Shown: piece by piece, positions 58,845 through 64,000 of the stretch | How the letters are laid out: each line of letters starts with the position of its first letter | Numbering within the stretch: the first letter of the stretch is position 1 | Assembly (NCBI RefSeq): GCF_012489685.1 | Contig: NC_080045.1 | Span: 50,241,096-50,305,095 of the forward strand | Reading direction: 5' to 3' | Origin: Lotus japonicus | Taxonomy: Eukaryota; Streptophyta; Magnoliopsida; Fabales; Fabaceae | DNA: 64,000 nucleotides | Notes under the pieces: model-generated | What the model saw: only the letters and a program-made list of their open reading frames with translations | Told to the model about the DNA's origin: nothing | Database searches by the model: none | Translations under genes and position numbers: made by a program

Positions 58845-60173
58845 TGGGGAGATTAAGTTACAACGGTGGAAGACTTTTAATAGTCTTACGCCGTTAGAAA
58901 CATGAGATAGAATGAGTTTTATTTATTCAATCGTTGAATTATAACTAGTCTTGACATTGGTTGTTTGTGTCTAATCTCATCAAAGTTAATTAACAGTAAG
59001 TGCATAATCAAATGATTCCTATTTTTATATATTTTAAAATGTCTGTTTGACATTAATCTTACTGTACCTCAATGATGTGTTAAATTATTTTAGATTGATA
59101 TAAAAATTCATAGATATGGTCTACATGATAGCAACTTGCAATCCAGCAGTGAATTTAAGAATACAATCTGATAGAGGTGGCAAAACGGGTCACTTACATG
59201 CCTAAGAATAGGCGGGATGTGCTGGACTCTTGTCCCATCCCACACCAGATGACCAGAGTCTTATACTTCTCATGTTAGACTCTAGTCCCATACCTTACAA
59301 TTGGATCCTAAGACAGCTATATGATAAAAAGTTAATGAATGGTGTAAGACTACTAAAGTTCTACAGCGGTATAATTTGTTCCCTTTCAATTATACTTAGA
59401 TACTTGAAAAACTTTAAATGCTAACTAAATTATTCAAAATTTAATCTGTTCTAATGTTGAGAAGTAATAAAAATATGGCATTTGTATTCACATATTGAGA
59501 GTAGATCAAGGCAAAAGACCTATATATTAAAGTACAAAAAAACCCTATATATAGTTATATGCTCTTTCAGCAGCCACACTAGCTGAGATGTTCAATTGCA
59601 TCATGTGATGTAGTCTGCGATTTAAATCCTTGTGAAAATTAATCAAAATCTCCCCTATGAAAAATTGGCTCTGATATTTGGATTAAGTATATAAATGTTA
59701 GTCCTAGAACTTATTTTTTTTGTGTGTGTATCAACATTAATATTTATTTTTAGACAAGCATATCTCCTTTGCAATGCACCGCATGATAATTACCTGCACA
59801 TTTTATGATTCAGGTAAGTCCTGCAACTGGTATTATAAGACCAGATGAAATTGTTGAGGTATCAGTACATGATGAGGAATTTCAGACTCTTGAAGAGTTT
59901 GTTGATGGGGTTGTACAAAACTCTTGGTGTGAAGACTCCAGAGACAAGGAAGCTATATTGGTTGTTAAGGTGCATGGCAATTACACTGTGCAGGCAAGAG
60001 ACCACCGTGTCCGTGTTCACCACTGTTATTCATCGAAGAAAAACCAAATGATAGACCCTCAATCAAACGGCTCCAGGCATATCCAAGGAAGTGCACTACA
60101 CCGATCCGATTTCCAACGTTTCAGCAGTTCCTTAGATGTGGTTGACCAGCTACAGAAATTGAAAAGCCCTTAA
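36081..60173 (+). CDS. Type II inositol polyphosphate 5-phosphatase (WD40 + 5PTase, FRA3-like)
   Basis: The enzyme would remove the 5-phosphate from inositol polyphosphates or phosphoinositides. Eleven exons with continuous phase: 36081-36810, 37269-37521, 39301-40093, 41973-42097, 42464-42548, 43757-43922, 44026-44066, 44155-44407, 44581-44704, 53234-53594, 59814-60173, giving 1096 residues. After a Ser/Asp-rich start, WD40-like repeats span about 110-520 ([34 protein letters not shown]). The phosphatase domain starts at GTWNVGQ (about 553) and has both signatures, [10 protein letters not shown] and [10 protein letters not shown], plus [11 protein letters not shown]-terminal beta-rich domain ends at [13 protein letters not shown]. 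Exon 8 could instead start at 44119. Exon 1 is GC-rich. The 24-kb span is caused by transposons in introns 9 and 10, all antisense. Arabidopsis relatives are At5PTase12-14/FRA3. Confidence 0.94.
38258..38547 (+). pseudogene. RTE-type LINE 3'-end remnant in 5-phosphatase intron 2
   Basis: In plus-strand frames with several stops, the stretch reads [19 protein letters not shown], then [11 protein letters not shown], then [10 protein letters not shown] and EKAWGLLF. This is the well-known tail of plant RTE LINE reverse transcriptases (APIxEKMxExRLRWFGHVxRR..RGRPRK..). It ends TTGTTGTT, as these elements do. Heavily decayed. Confidence 0.75.
41062..41232 (-). mobile_element. Au-type SINE remnant in 5-phosphatase intron 3
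   Basis: The minus strand reads GTGCCAAGGAGGTCGCAAGT (box B region, degenerate), GGCTCTTGCAAATGCAAGG, then GGTAAGGCTGCTTACAATAG, ACCCA and a GACCTTTCCCTAGACC end. This follows the order of the conserved Au SINE found widely in angiosperms (GGTAAGGCTGCGTACAATAG with CCCTTCCCCGGACC). Several mismatches indicate an old copy. Confidence 0.75.
41758..41792. repeat. (CA)n microsatellite
   Basis: CACACACACACACA followed by GT and another CACACACACACACACA run, in intron 3 of the 5-phosphatase gene. Confidence 0.95.
44793..45061 (-). repeat. Element A 3' LTR
   Basis: 269 bp, beginning TGATAG and ending CTATCA on the plus strand. Relative to the element's minus-strand orientation it is the downstream LTR. 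It pairs with 52322-52590. Confidence 0.93.
45237..45482 (-). repeat. Element B 3' LTR
   Basis: 246 bp. It contains a (GA)n tract eight bases longer than in its partner and the hairpin loop variant TGT at 45388-45390. Otherwise it matches 50216-50453. Confidence 0.95.
45490..50154 (-). CDS. Element B gag-pol polyprotein (copia)
   Basis: A single uninterrupted frame of about 1554 residues from the ATG at 50154 ([14 protein letters not shown]), which lies 62 bases inside the LTR boundary; the frame is open further upstream but that part runs into the LTR. Domains in order: UBN2-type gag (about 20-250), a Pro-rich and Arg/Gly-rich linker, zinc knuckle [16 protein letters not shown] (about 320), protease DSGATHHVT (about 458), pre-integrase HSRLGHPHH (about 630), integrase core ([23 protein letters not shown]), copia reverse transcriptase from [12 protein letters not shown] (about 1065) with YVDDIIITG (about 1226), and RNase H with CDADWGSD and SSTEAEYRS to the end. 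All catalytic motifs look intact. Confidence 0.96.
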   Translation of the reverse strand: MAGEAPEAPVPVAQPSLSASSLVHKLTLKLDDTNFLSWKQHVEGIVRTHRLQSFLTAPQIPLRFLTDEDRENVVENPAYQAWEQQDSALFTWLLSSLSPTVLPTVVNCTQSWQVWEAVLDFFHAHSLAQSTQLRSELRSITKGSKSSSDYLKRIKSIVNALISIGDPVTYREHLEAIFDGLPEEYSHLMTIVSSREFPCSISQAEAMVIAHEARLERMRSRQTPATSPSAFLAQAVAPPSAPPQAPPSAPLPAPSPAPPPPPSSVASEVHYASRTDSEDRAYEDRDDDRSRSGDNRDRGGYNNRGRGGRGGYNNRGRGGDRSSVQCQICHKYGHDASICYHRGNSASPAQNAQPNVSSNTPMPSPYGFGSSYGMMPQFGYSPFRGFQPFGAPAQFGMPFAGGSGFPLASGAMFAPGYGYASPASSTFGFGFHPRAPPPQPRAPQAMLTSAPSTLGNWFPDSGATHHVTHDASAVSDCVSVTGNDQVYMGNGQGLPITSIGSASFSSPFHTHTTLQLKNLLLVPNITKNLVSVSKFAKDNGVFFEFHPFHCTVKSQDTFRTLLRGSLGPDGLYSFDGMHSSTFNKGSPPVSAPSAFSVSKPASSAVTSSVSVSNNVPSPTAYDLWHSRLGHPHHEALQLALSTCKIPVPHKSKYNICQSCCVAKSHRLPSSSSTTIYTAPLELIFADLWGPASIESSTGYLYFLTCVDAYSRFTWIYPIKRKSDTSSVFLQFQAMAELKFSLKIKSVQTDGGTEFKPLVPYFQKLGINHRLTCPHTHHQNGSVERKHRHIVETGLSLLACANMPTSYWDHAFLTATFLINRLPTPVLDNISPYHKLFNTPADYSILRVFGSACYPHLRPYNSSKLSFRSKECVFLGYSSSHQGYKCLAADGRIYISKDVKFNEFKFPYTTLFSPPCPDSNNAHISSIIPVVTSVPHVQQPVLSHQSSQSTGSTSQVSPAPLQSPQQSPASAVNSSATPAAPVPGSGSATTASAPSNSVPATESSQPPPVVNVHPMQTRAKSGIVMPRLFPTLLLAQAEPTTTKHALKDPKWLAAMKSEYEALMTNNTWTLVPLPKGRHPIGCKWVFRIKENADGSVNRYKARLVAKGYHQVKGFDYAETFSPVVKPITIRLILTLAVSKQWHIHQLDVNNAFLHGALQEEVYMQQPAGFQSSDKTLVCKLNKALYGLKQAPRAWFDRLKTALIKFGFRASCCDPSLFTFHHKSSIIYILVYVDDIIITGNFLPFIQEIVQKLNSEFALKQLGQLDYFLGVQVHHLQDRSLLLTQTKYIGDLLERADMAEAKGISTPMVSGAKLSKHGADYFADPTLYRSIVGALQYATLTRPEISFSVNKVCQFLSQPLEEHWKAVKRILRYLKGTIHHGLHIKPCSLHSPVALVAYCDADWGSDVDDRRSTSGSCVFFGPNLVSWTSKKQTLVARSSTEAEYRSLANTSAELLWIQSLLQELHVPFTVPRIFCDNMGAVALTHNPVLHTRTKHMELDIFFVREKVLNKSLFVHHVPSIDQLADLFTKALSPTRFEDLRSKLNVTEKLVSHPPSV
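50216..50453 (-). repeat. Element B 5' LTR
   Basis: 238 bp. Identical to the partner except for the shorter (GA)n tract and the inverted hairpin loop ACA at 50359-50361. Confidence 0.95.
50454..52034 (-). CDS. Element A internal ORF, cut by element B
   Basis: A minus-strand frame starts at the ATG at 52034 ([20 protein letters not shown]) or at 51992 ([20 protein letters not shown]). It runs open until it hits the LTR of element B at 50453. An early coiled coil is rich in Glu, Arg, Lys and Ala ([40 protein letters not shown]), followed by an acidic and then a Pro-rich part. No zinc knuckle, protease, integrase or polymerase motif is seen. Across the insertion the frame continues from 45236 down towards the polypurine tract for about 60 codons. 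It may be a gag-like structural protein or a captured gene; I do not recognise it. No intact product can be made now. Confidence 0.6.
52322..52590 (-). repeat. Element A 5' LTR
   Basis: 269 bp. It differs from the partner LTR at three visible positions (CTTATT/CTAATT, CCCTATAAC/CCCTGTAAC, AACATGC/AACAAGC). It abuts the primer binding site at 52308-52320. Confidence 0.93.
53616..53873 (-). repeat. Element C 3' LTR
   Basis: 258 bp. On the plus strand it runs from AGTTGAAATATTTGG to CAGTCTGTTGACA. It is identical to 58416-58673 as far as can be read. Confidence 0.95.
53881..58374 (-). CDS. Element C gag-pol polyprotein (copia)
   Basis: One frame of 1497 residues starting [11 protein letters not shown] at 58374, after the primer binding site. 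A 16-residue unit, [16 protein letters not shown], is duplicated in tandem at residues 24-55. Domains follow in copia order: gag (about 60-260), zinc knuckle [14 protein letters not shown] (about 288), protease DSGASDHMT (about 386), pre-integrase [11 protein letters not shown] (about 528), integrase core ([26 protein letters not shown]), reverse transcriptase from [10 protein letters not shown] (about 1012) with YVDDIILTG (about 1185), and RNase H with TDADWAGS and SSAEAEFRA. No stop or frameshift. Only about 35% similar by eye to element B, so a different copia lineage. Confidence 0.97.
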   Translation of the reverse strand: MADSSSASDDQNTEEIVVPKVSQPPRQEQRVLFGESHSVPPRQEQRVLFGESHSVQITTFRLNGSNYFRWSQSVQLYIRGRGKLGYLTGEKPMPDIADPQYAVWDAENSMVMTWLVNSMEEDISSNYMCYSTAKELWDSVTEMYSDLENKSQIYELTLKVREIRQGGNNVTKYFHSLKRVWHDLDLFNTYKWNSAEDAKHHRQTVEEGRIFQFLAGLNEELDEVRGRIIGRATLPSLGEVFAEVRREETRRSVMMGKSKTDAPPSETNALAVETVALKTSTNQKNFSNRWCDHCNRPGHTRESCWKIIGRPAHLKGGKSGPKNQKSFPTAHEAEKTSLKKEQVEELIRLLNSNFLSGTPSGSVAQTGNFSTPSSLNCTSNIHAPWIIDSGASDHMTSLSPLFKTYSPCSGNGKIRIADGSFSAIAGKGKITLSNNIDLGKVLHVPKLSCNLLSISKICKDSNCSVTFFDTHCVFQDRISGKMIGSAKMKDGLYYFEDTFRNKAAQGLCGMSCTSVRDQIMLWHNRLGHPNFQYLRHLFPDLFKNVNCSSLECESCVLAKNQRAPYYSQPYHASRPFYLIHSDVWGPSKITTQFGKRWFVTFIDDHTRLCWVYLMHEKSEVPNIFKSFSQMVETQFDTKISILRSDNGTEYFNQNLNEFLKNKGIQHQSTCPNTPQQNGTAERKNKHLLEVARAIMFESNVPKYLWGDAVLTAAYLINRMPTRVLNYRTPLENFKTIFPACRLHTDMPLKVFGCTVFMHKPSTSRSKLDPRAEKCIFVGYSPNQKGYRVFNPITKKLCVSMDVTFLEHQPFFQKNSLQGENNNVSEDNFLHEPLPIPIVDTGNTNFIDECNKEEHVETSSEISKENLMPDLGGAQTEKEIPQSKKEFHVYTRKYPKRTKDQSIISAPSQPEIPEEGQVRIPQEIRGNTDIFTSTIELPIAIRKGTRTCTQKSEKSSTNHPISQYVSYQNLSPNHKAFTSKITDLFVPRNIEEALDDPNWNLAVLEELSALKKNETWEITDLPRDKKQVGCKWVFTIKCKADGSVERYKARLVAKGFTQTYGVDYQETFAPVAKLNSVRILISLAASYNWPLHQLDVKNAFLNGELEEEVFMSLPPGFEEELGRNKVCRLKKSLYGLKQSPRAWFERFGTVVKGLGYIQSQADHTLFYKHSADNKVAILIVYVDDIILTGDDSLELKNLREKLAKVFEIKELGPLKYFLGIEFARSKEGIFMNQRKYILDLLKETRLLGCKAVETPMEPNLKLQPAETENMVDKGRYQRLVGRLIYLSHTRPDIAFAVSMVSQFMHAPGHEHLEAVFRILRYLKGSPGKGLLYKNRGHLQVEAYTDADWAGSVTDRRSTSGYCTFVGGNLVSWRSKKQTVVARSSAEAEFRAVAHGICEALWVEKLLQELKVFNSPPIKLYCDNKSAISIAHNPVLHDRTKHVEVDKHFIREKIESGQICITYVPTAEQSADILTKGLPKKSFDNITSKLSMEDIFRPA
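58416..58673 (-). repeat. Element C 5' LTR
   Basis: 258 bp, identical to the other LTR, and adjacent to the primer binding site at 58404-58415. Confidence 0.95.
58806..58843. repeat. (CA)n microsatellite
   Basis: An uninterrupted ACACAC run of about 38 bases in the remainder of intron 10 after element C. Confidence 0.95.
59225..59315. repeat. Scrap related to the leader of element A
   Basis: The stretch with AGACTCTAGTCCCATACCTT and ACAATTGGATCCTAA resembles the untranslated leader of element A (GGGACTCAAGTCCCATACCT, GCAATGGGGTCCTAAC at about 52134-52170). It suggests an old copy of the same or a related non-autonomous family in intron 10. The match is short and diverged. Confidence 0.35.
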
Positions 60174-61040
60174 AGCAGCAGTTTATGTGAGTGCATGTAA
60201 CTATTTTATTTTATTGTTTTGGTGGAAGAGCAAATGATTGGTAGATGGTTTTGGAACACGCACAAGGTCTTGTTTATACATGCTGTAATAAGCATCTTGA
60301 TCATGTTTGTTAATTTTTTCCCCCATAGGGAGCTTGGGGTCCAACTTGTAATCATCAAGCTGATTGAACTGTACAGAGAAAGCAAATACATGGCAAAAAA
60401 AATGTAGAGACAGCTTTTTCTAGATTATTTGATTTATTCAGAAATGACCCCAATTTATTGTGTAAATGACTATGTGCCTTACAACACAACCTGCAACTGA
60501 AGGGGAAAACCTAATGACATGTTGCTACTGCAACATTGTTTTGTTTGTTCATTACAATAAATATTTGATACTTTTCTAGTTACAACTTTGTATTTTTTGT
60601 CTGGAATTGTGTAATGGAAAAGTCCATTTTGTTTATCGACTTCTGTTGTATGTGGCCTTTGTTAAATACAAAAACATACTAAAAGATGGGTTTGATTACT
60701 GAATTTTTTACTTTTTCTTATATGTATCATAAGTTCAAGTATTTGCCGTTAAAATTAAAATTAGTTATGTTACAGTGTAGTTATTCTAATAACCACCGGA
60801 GAAATAGCTTAATGAAAATGTCTAATGTTAAAACTATGGCATCTATGGCTAAAATCTAACACGGGATAGTACCACTATTTTTTTTATATAATTTTAACAG
60901 ATAGTTTAACTTCAATTTTTTAACTTAAAGTCCACATCTCCCCGTAAAACTCCAGATTTCGACATTCCATATTCCCCTTTGCATTACTTTTGCACTTTCA
61001 GCTCATTCTTGATACTTCAGCACCATGGAGGTGTTGGGAG
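60174..61040. other. 5-phosphatase 3' UTR and intergenic DNA
   Basis: The 3' UTR probably covers the first 350-420 bases. AATAAA-like signals occur (CAATAAATATTTG near 60558). Nothing else is recognised. Confidence 0.5.
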
Positions 61041-61765
61041 ACAAGGAGAGCACCAGCAATTTTGACCTGCATATGGGGATCCTTGTGGGGATTGCCCCAT
61101 TTGGGGAGCCGATCTTGGGGAATTTTTCCCCGTGGGGATGAGGACAAAAATCCCCTTGAGACAAATCTGAGATAGGGGCGTGGATCACCCTCCCCGCCCT
61201 GCGGAATCTCCGCCTCGTATACATACGTAAAAATTTAATAGTACCCTTAATAATAAAGTCAAGTAGCTAATAGAAATGTATAAATAACCATAAACATAGT
61301 CAATTATATAAAAAAAAATAATACAATCAGATTAAATAATAAGTATAATAACACCAATTTTTTTTTATCAAGTATAAAAGTAAAAACCCTAAATTTCTTA
61401 CCACTATTATGCTATTTCAAATTTCTTATTTTGTAGACTTCACATAGTGTGATAAATTTTAATCAATGTTATTTGAACTATATTATATATTTTCACGGAA
61501 TTTGACATGTTCCATTCTTATTTGTGATACAAGTAAAAATTTATGTTATTTTATACTTAATTTAGTTTTTATTCGATTTTTAATGATGTGTTAATGGTAC
61601 TCTTTGGGACGTGGAACCCGCGGGGAGGTATGGATTGGGGATGGGGCGAAAATTCACCCCGTCGTGGGGATGGGAAGTGAGGATGGGACAAGGAAGAGAT
61701 GCGGGGACGTGGAGTGGGGAGGCACTCCCTGCCCGCCCCCGCCCCGGGCGGATGCCATCCCTAGA
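61041..61765. repeat. GC-rich repeat element with GGGGAT-rich ends
   Basis: Two G-rich blocks, 61041-61215 and 61604-61765, bracket an AT-rich centre. Each is packed with GGGGATT, CCCCGTGGGGATG and similar strings. The right block ends GGGCGGATGCCATCCCTA, the reverse complement of TAGGGATGGCATCCGCCC, a phrase that recurs in dispersed plant repeats with GGGATGGCA ends. It is probably a non-autonomous transposon. Ends and target duplication were not resolved, and short frames across it are compositional. Confidence 0.45.
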
Positions 61766-63542
61766 AAGCACCAAGTTACATGGCTAGCGTCAAAGGCCAC
61801 CAAGAAAATTAGACATCATATCTTTACTCAAAACCTTACAATATTGGGTATGTTGGTAACTCTTATATTATTTTTACTTTGCCCCTTCTTAACTACTTTA
61901 AAAAAACAACTCACGGTTGCATTACCAACAAGCCCCCCCTCCGTCACATTGCTAGAAAACTTTCAACACAAGGCATCACCATGGTCACACCAACCACTAG
62001 CTTTAATACCACTTACTAGGGAAACTACGGGAGCAAGCGACAATGTGCTAATACAAAAGACATTCCTTAGAACCAAACACCACAACACCTCAGGGTGAAT
62101 TCCAAATTGATCTTTTTTTTTTCAAAAGGACCTATTTTCAGGCTGGAGACTAGGGTGGACGTTTTAGACTTGGTTCATGAGTGGACCATGATTAAACGTA
62201 ATTGGATCTTAGAATCTAAGAATATTCTTTAGATGAGTGGTTATGATTCATTTAGTGATAAAAAGGGTAAAAATGTAGACATCTCACTCTCTTCCAAAAC
62301 ACTAGTAGGACTTCGTCCTCGACGGAGAATGAAAAACCATTGGTGATAGCTCCAATGACATTGATGAACCTGGTTCTAGCATCTCCTACGGTCTCAACCT
62401 CTGACGAGCCACCAAGCAACCCGATGGAGAATACAACATCAATGCAGCACCGTCGTGTCGTGTTCTGCCTAAAGCGATGCTGCTAGAGAAGTTTAAGGAC
62501 GATCTGGAAAGGCTCCCGCATGGCCAGGATCGTCATGTTCCATGAAATCCATGTTATAAATCCATGAAAAAATGGAAAAGAAAAGGGTTGACAAAGGAGG
62601 AGGAGGATGTTTCCTTCCTCAAGAAATAAGAGAAAACTTCAGTCTTTCCTTCACAAATGGAGCACTACAATGAAGATGACTTCAAATCTGCTTTGTTGCA
62701 TGCTTGAATTGTAGCTCCCAAGATAAAACTTGGATTTTAATTAACCTAACAAACAAAAGCTTGGATTTTTCTAAACCCAACTGACTGAACCTTAGATTTT
62801 TCTGTTACAGGCACAAGGAAAATGGAAGGATAGCAAAACAATAAATGTGTGAAAAGCAAAACAACAACGCTGGTGAGGGATTGTCGAAATGGTGGACCAT
62901 AGCAGCTTGTGACGACAATGCAATGGAGGGCTCATGGACAAGCAAACAGTTGTTACAACAACTCATGTGAGGGGGTTGTCAAGGAGGACGCGGTTCAAGG
63001 AGGAGAAAGGGTAGTAGTTGGGATGAGATGAGCAGGGAGCGGGAGGAAGAGTTAGAGGTAGGGGAGAGTGGTGGAAGAGAACGTGATTGTCCAAATAACG
63101 CTGAGTGGACCGGTAGACCAAAATATAAAAGGTTCACTCTAGCCTTCGTCATTTTCAAAACCTTCCTGGAAAAAAAAATTCCCCATAATTTTGGCTGATT
63201 ATATAGGAGTTGTGGGTGTGGGATCGTAATCTTTATTCGTCCACTTAAGCTCGTTACAAATAAAAAAAAACAGTATATAATTTTTTTATTGGACATTTTG
63301 GTATCTCTTCTCTTTGAATAAATATTCTACTTTTTCCATTTTTTTTTTCTATTGTGCTACTCTTTTCTTTTTCTTTGATTTCTGTGATTGTTCCTTCTTC
63401 AATGCATTGTGACTTTCCACTCCAAAATCTCAGTGAACATAAAAGATAAAATCTTGAATATTTGAGTGGCATTTTTCAAGCCTGGTTGAATAATTATAAT
63501 AAACACTGACTACTTTTGGAGCTGACATATATAGTATCAAAC
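61766..63542. other. Intergenic DNA
   Basis: No gene was recognised. A moderately GC-richer stretch at 62290-62530 has gene-like composition but frequent stops on both strands. 63240-63400 is T-rich. The last 100 bases are probably the 3' UTR of the Rab gene that ends at 63543. Confidence 0.45.
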
Positions 63543-63874
63543 CTAAGAGGAACAACAACCCTTTTTTGACTGCCCATCTGCTTCTAGATTTTCTCCTTGT
63601 ATAACCACACTCTTCCCATTTTCAATCCGCGGAACTTCATGTTTGCTGAGCTCTTGAGACATCATAACCTTCCGACTTAGAATGTTGTAGATCTCCTTTA
63701 CAACTGTTTGAAAAGCTGCTGCTACATTTGATGAATCAAGAGCTGATGTCTCCATGAAGAACAAACCCTGTGCTTCAGCTAAGGCCTTGCCTTCAGCAGT
63801 AGTCACCTCCCTTGCATCCTTAAGATCTGACTTGTTCCCAACAAGTATGGTGACAACGTTCATGTCAGAGTGAG
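63543..63874 (-). CDS. Rab11/RABA-type small GTPase, last exon (partial gene)
   Basis: The minus-strand frame from an acceptor (TTTATGTAACAG) at 63875 to a stop at 63543 encodes the last 110 residues or so of a plant RABA GTPase, which controls traffic from the trans-Golgi network and recycling endosomes. It includes [20 protein letters not shown] (G4 motif NKSD), [18 protein letters not shown] (G5 motif ETSAL), the hypervariable tail and C-terminal GCCSS, whose two Cys are the geranylgeranylation site. The P-loop, switch regions and start lie beyond the right edge; the remaining 126 bases are intron. The next residue (Ala/Thr before His) is split by the intron in phase 1. Confidence 0.93.
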
Positions 63875-64000
63875 CTGTTACATAAACACCAGTCCATTTA
63901 ATCCTCGTTTCATCATAATCAAAACCAAAGCTTGTGAGCACAAGTTCTTGAAGCAAGAAAAAAAAAAGGTGTCCTGTCAATACGTGTATGACTAAAACCA

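Noticed and set aside
1..64000. CRISPR arrays, operons, ribosome binding sites, prophage or plasmid functions
   Set aside because: The window is plant nuclear DNA with spliced genes; nothing with regular short spaced repeats or bacterial signals was seen.

Overview
The window is nuclear plant DNA, almost certainly from a eudicot. Three multi-exon genes have canonical GT-AG introns, and the protein families are plant-specific: a HAC-type histone acetyltransferase, an isoprenylated HMA-domain protein, a type II inositol polyphosphate 5-phosphatase with N-terminal WD40 repeats, and a plant Rab11/RABA GTPase. The intergenic DNA is AT-rich and full of MITEs, LINEs, Au-SINE and copia elements. The 5-phosphatase and HIPP proteins look most like legume (Fabaceae) versions; this is recognition from memory, not a search. 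No prokaryotic, organellar or viral features are seen.

Layout. 1-12.2 kb is repeat-rich and has no intact gene. It holds two tandem MITEs, a tRNA-like SINE remnant, a hAT-like terminus, a LINE RNase H remnant, an orphan first exon at 5.06 kb, and a roughly 0.9-kb-arm inverted repeat (5.87-9.10 kb) built from fragments resembling the first coding exon of the HAC-like gene that lies downstream. 12.6-19.1 kb (minus strand) is a complete HAC-like gene of 11 coding exons and about 1275 residues. 20.3-27.1 kb is LINE remnants, one split by a 3.3-kb CACTA element with perfect CACTA/TAGTG ends and a CCA target duplication; that element seems to carry exons of a captured gene. 28.3-33.0 kb (plus strand) is a three-exon HIPP gene with an antisense LINE in intron 1 and a dispersed repeat in intron 2. 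34.6-35.8 kb has two foldback elements.

36.1-60.2 kb (plus strand) is one 11-exon gene for a type II 5-phosphatase of about 1096 residues. It spans 24 kb because introns 9 and 10 carry LTR retrotransposons. Intron 9 holds element A (non-autonomous, 269-bp LTRs, TSD CTTGT), into whose ORF element B (complete copia, TSD ATCCC) has jumped. Intron 10 holds element C (complete copia, identical 258-bp LTRs, TSD AAAAT). All three lie antisense to the host gene, and all have an initiator-Met-tRNA-type primer binding site and a polypurine tract. 61.0-61.8 kb is a GC-rich repeat. The last exon of a Rab11-like GTPase is cut by the right edge.

The genes do not form a pathway; they are neighbours. The main biological interest is mobile-element activity: nested insertions that can be ordered in time, two coding-intact copia copies, a possible gene-capturing CACTA element, and a HAC-derived inverted repeat that could be a source of dsRNA against the nearby HAC gene. 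Exon boundaries come from splice consensus, reading-phase continuity and family similarity; no transcript data were available.
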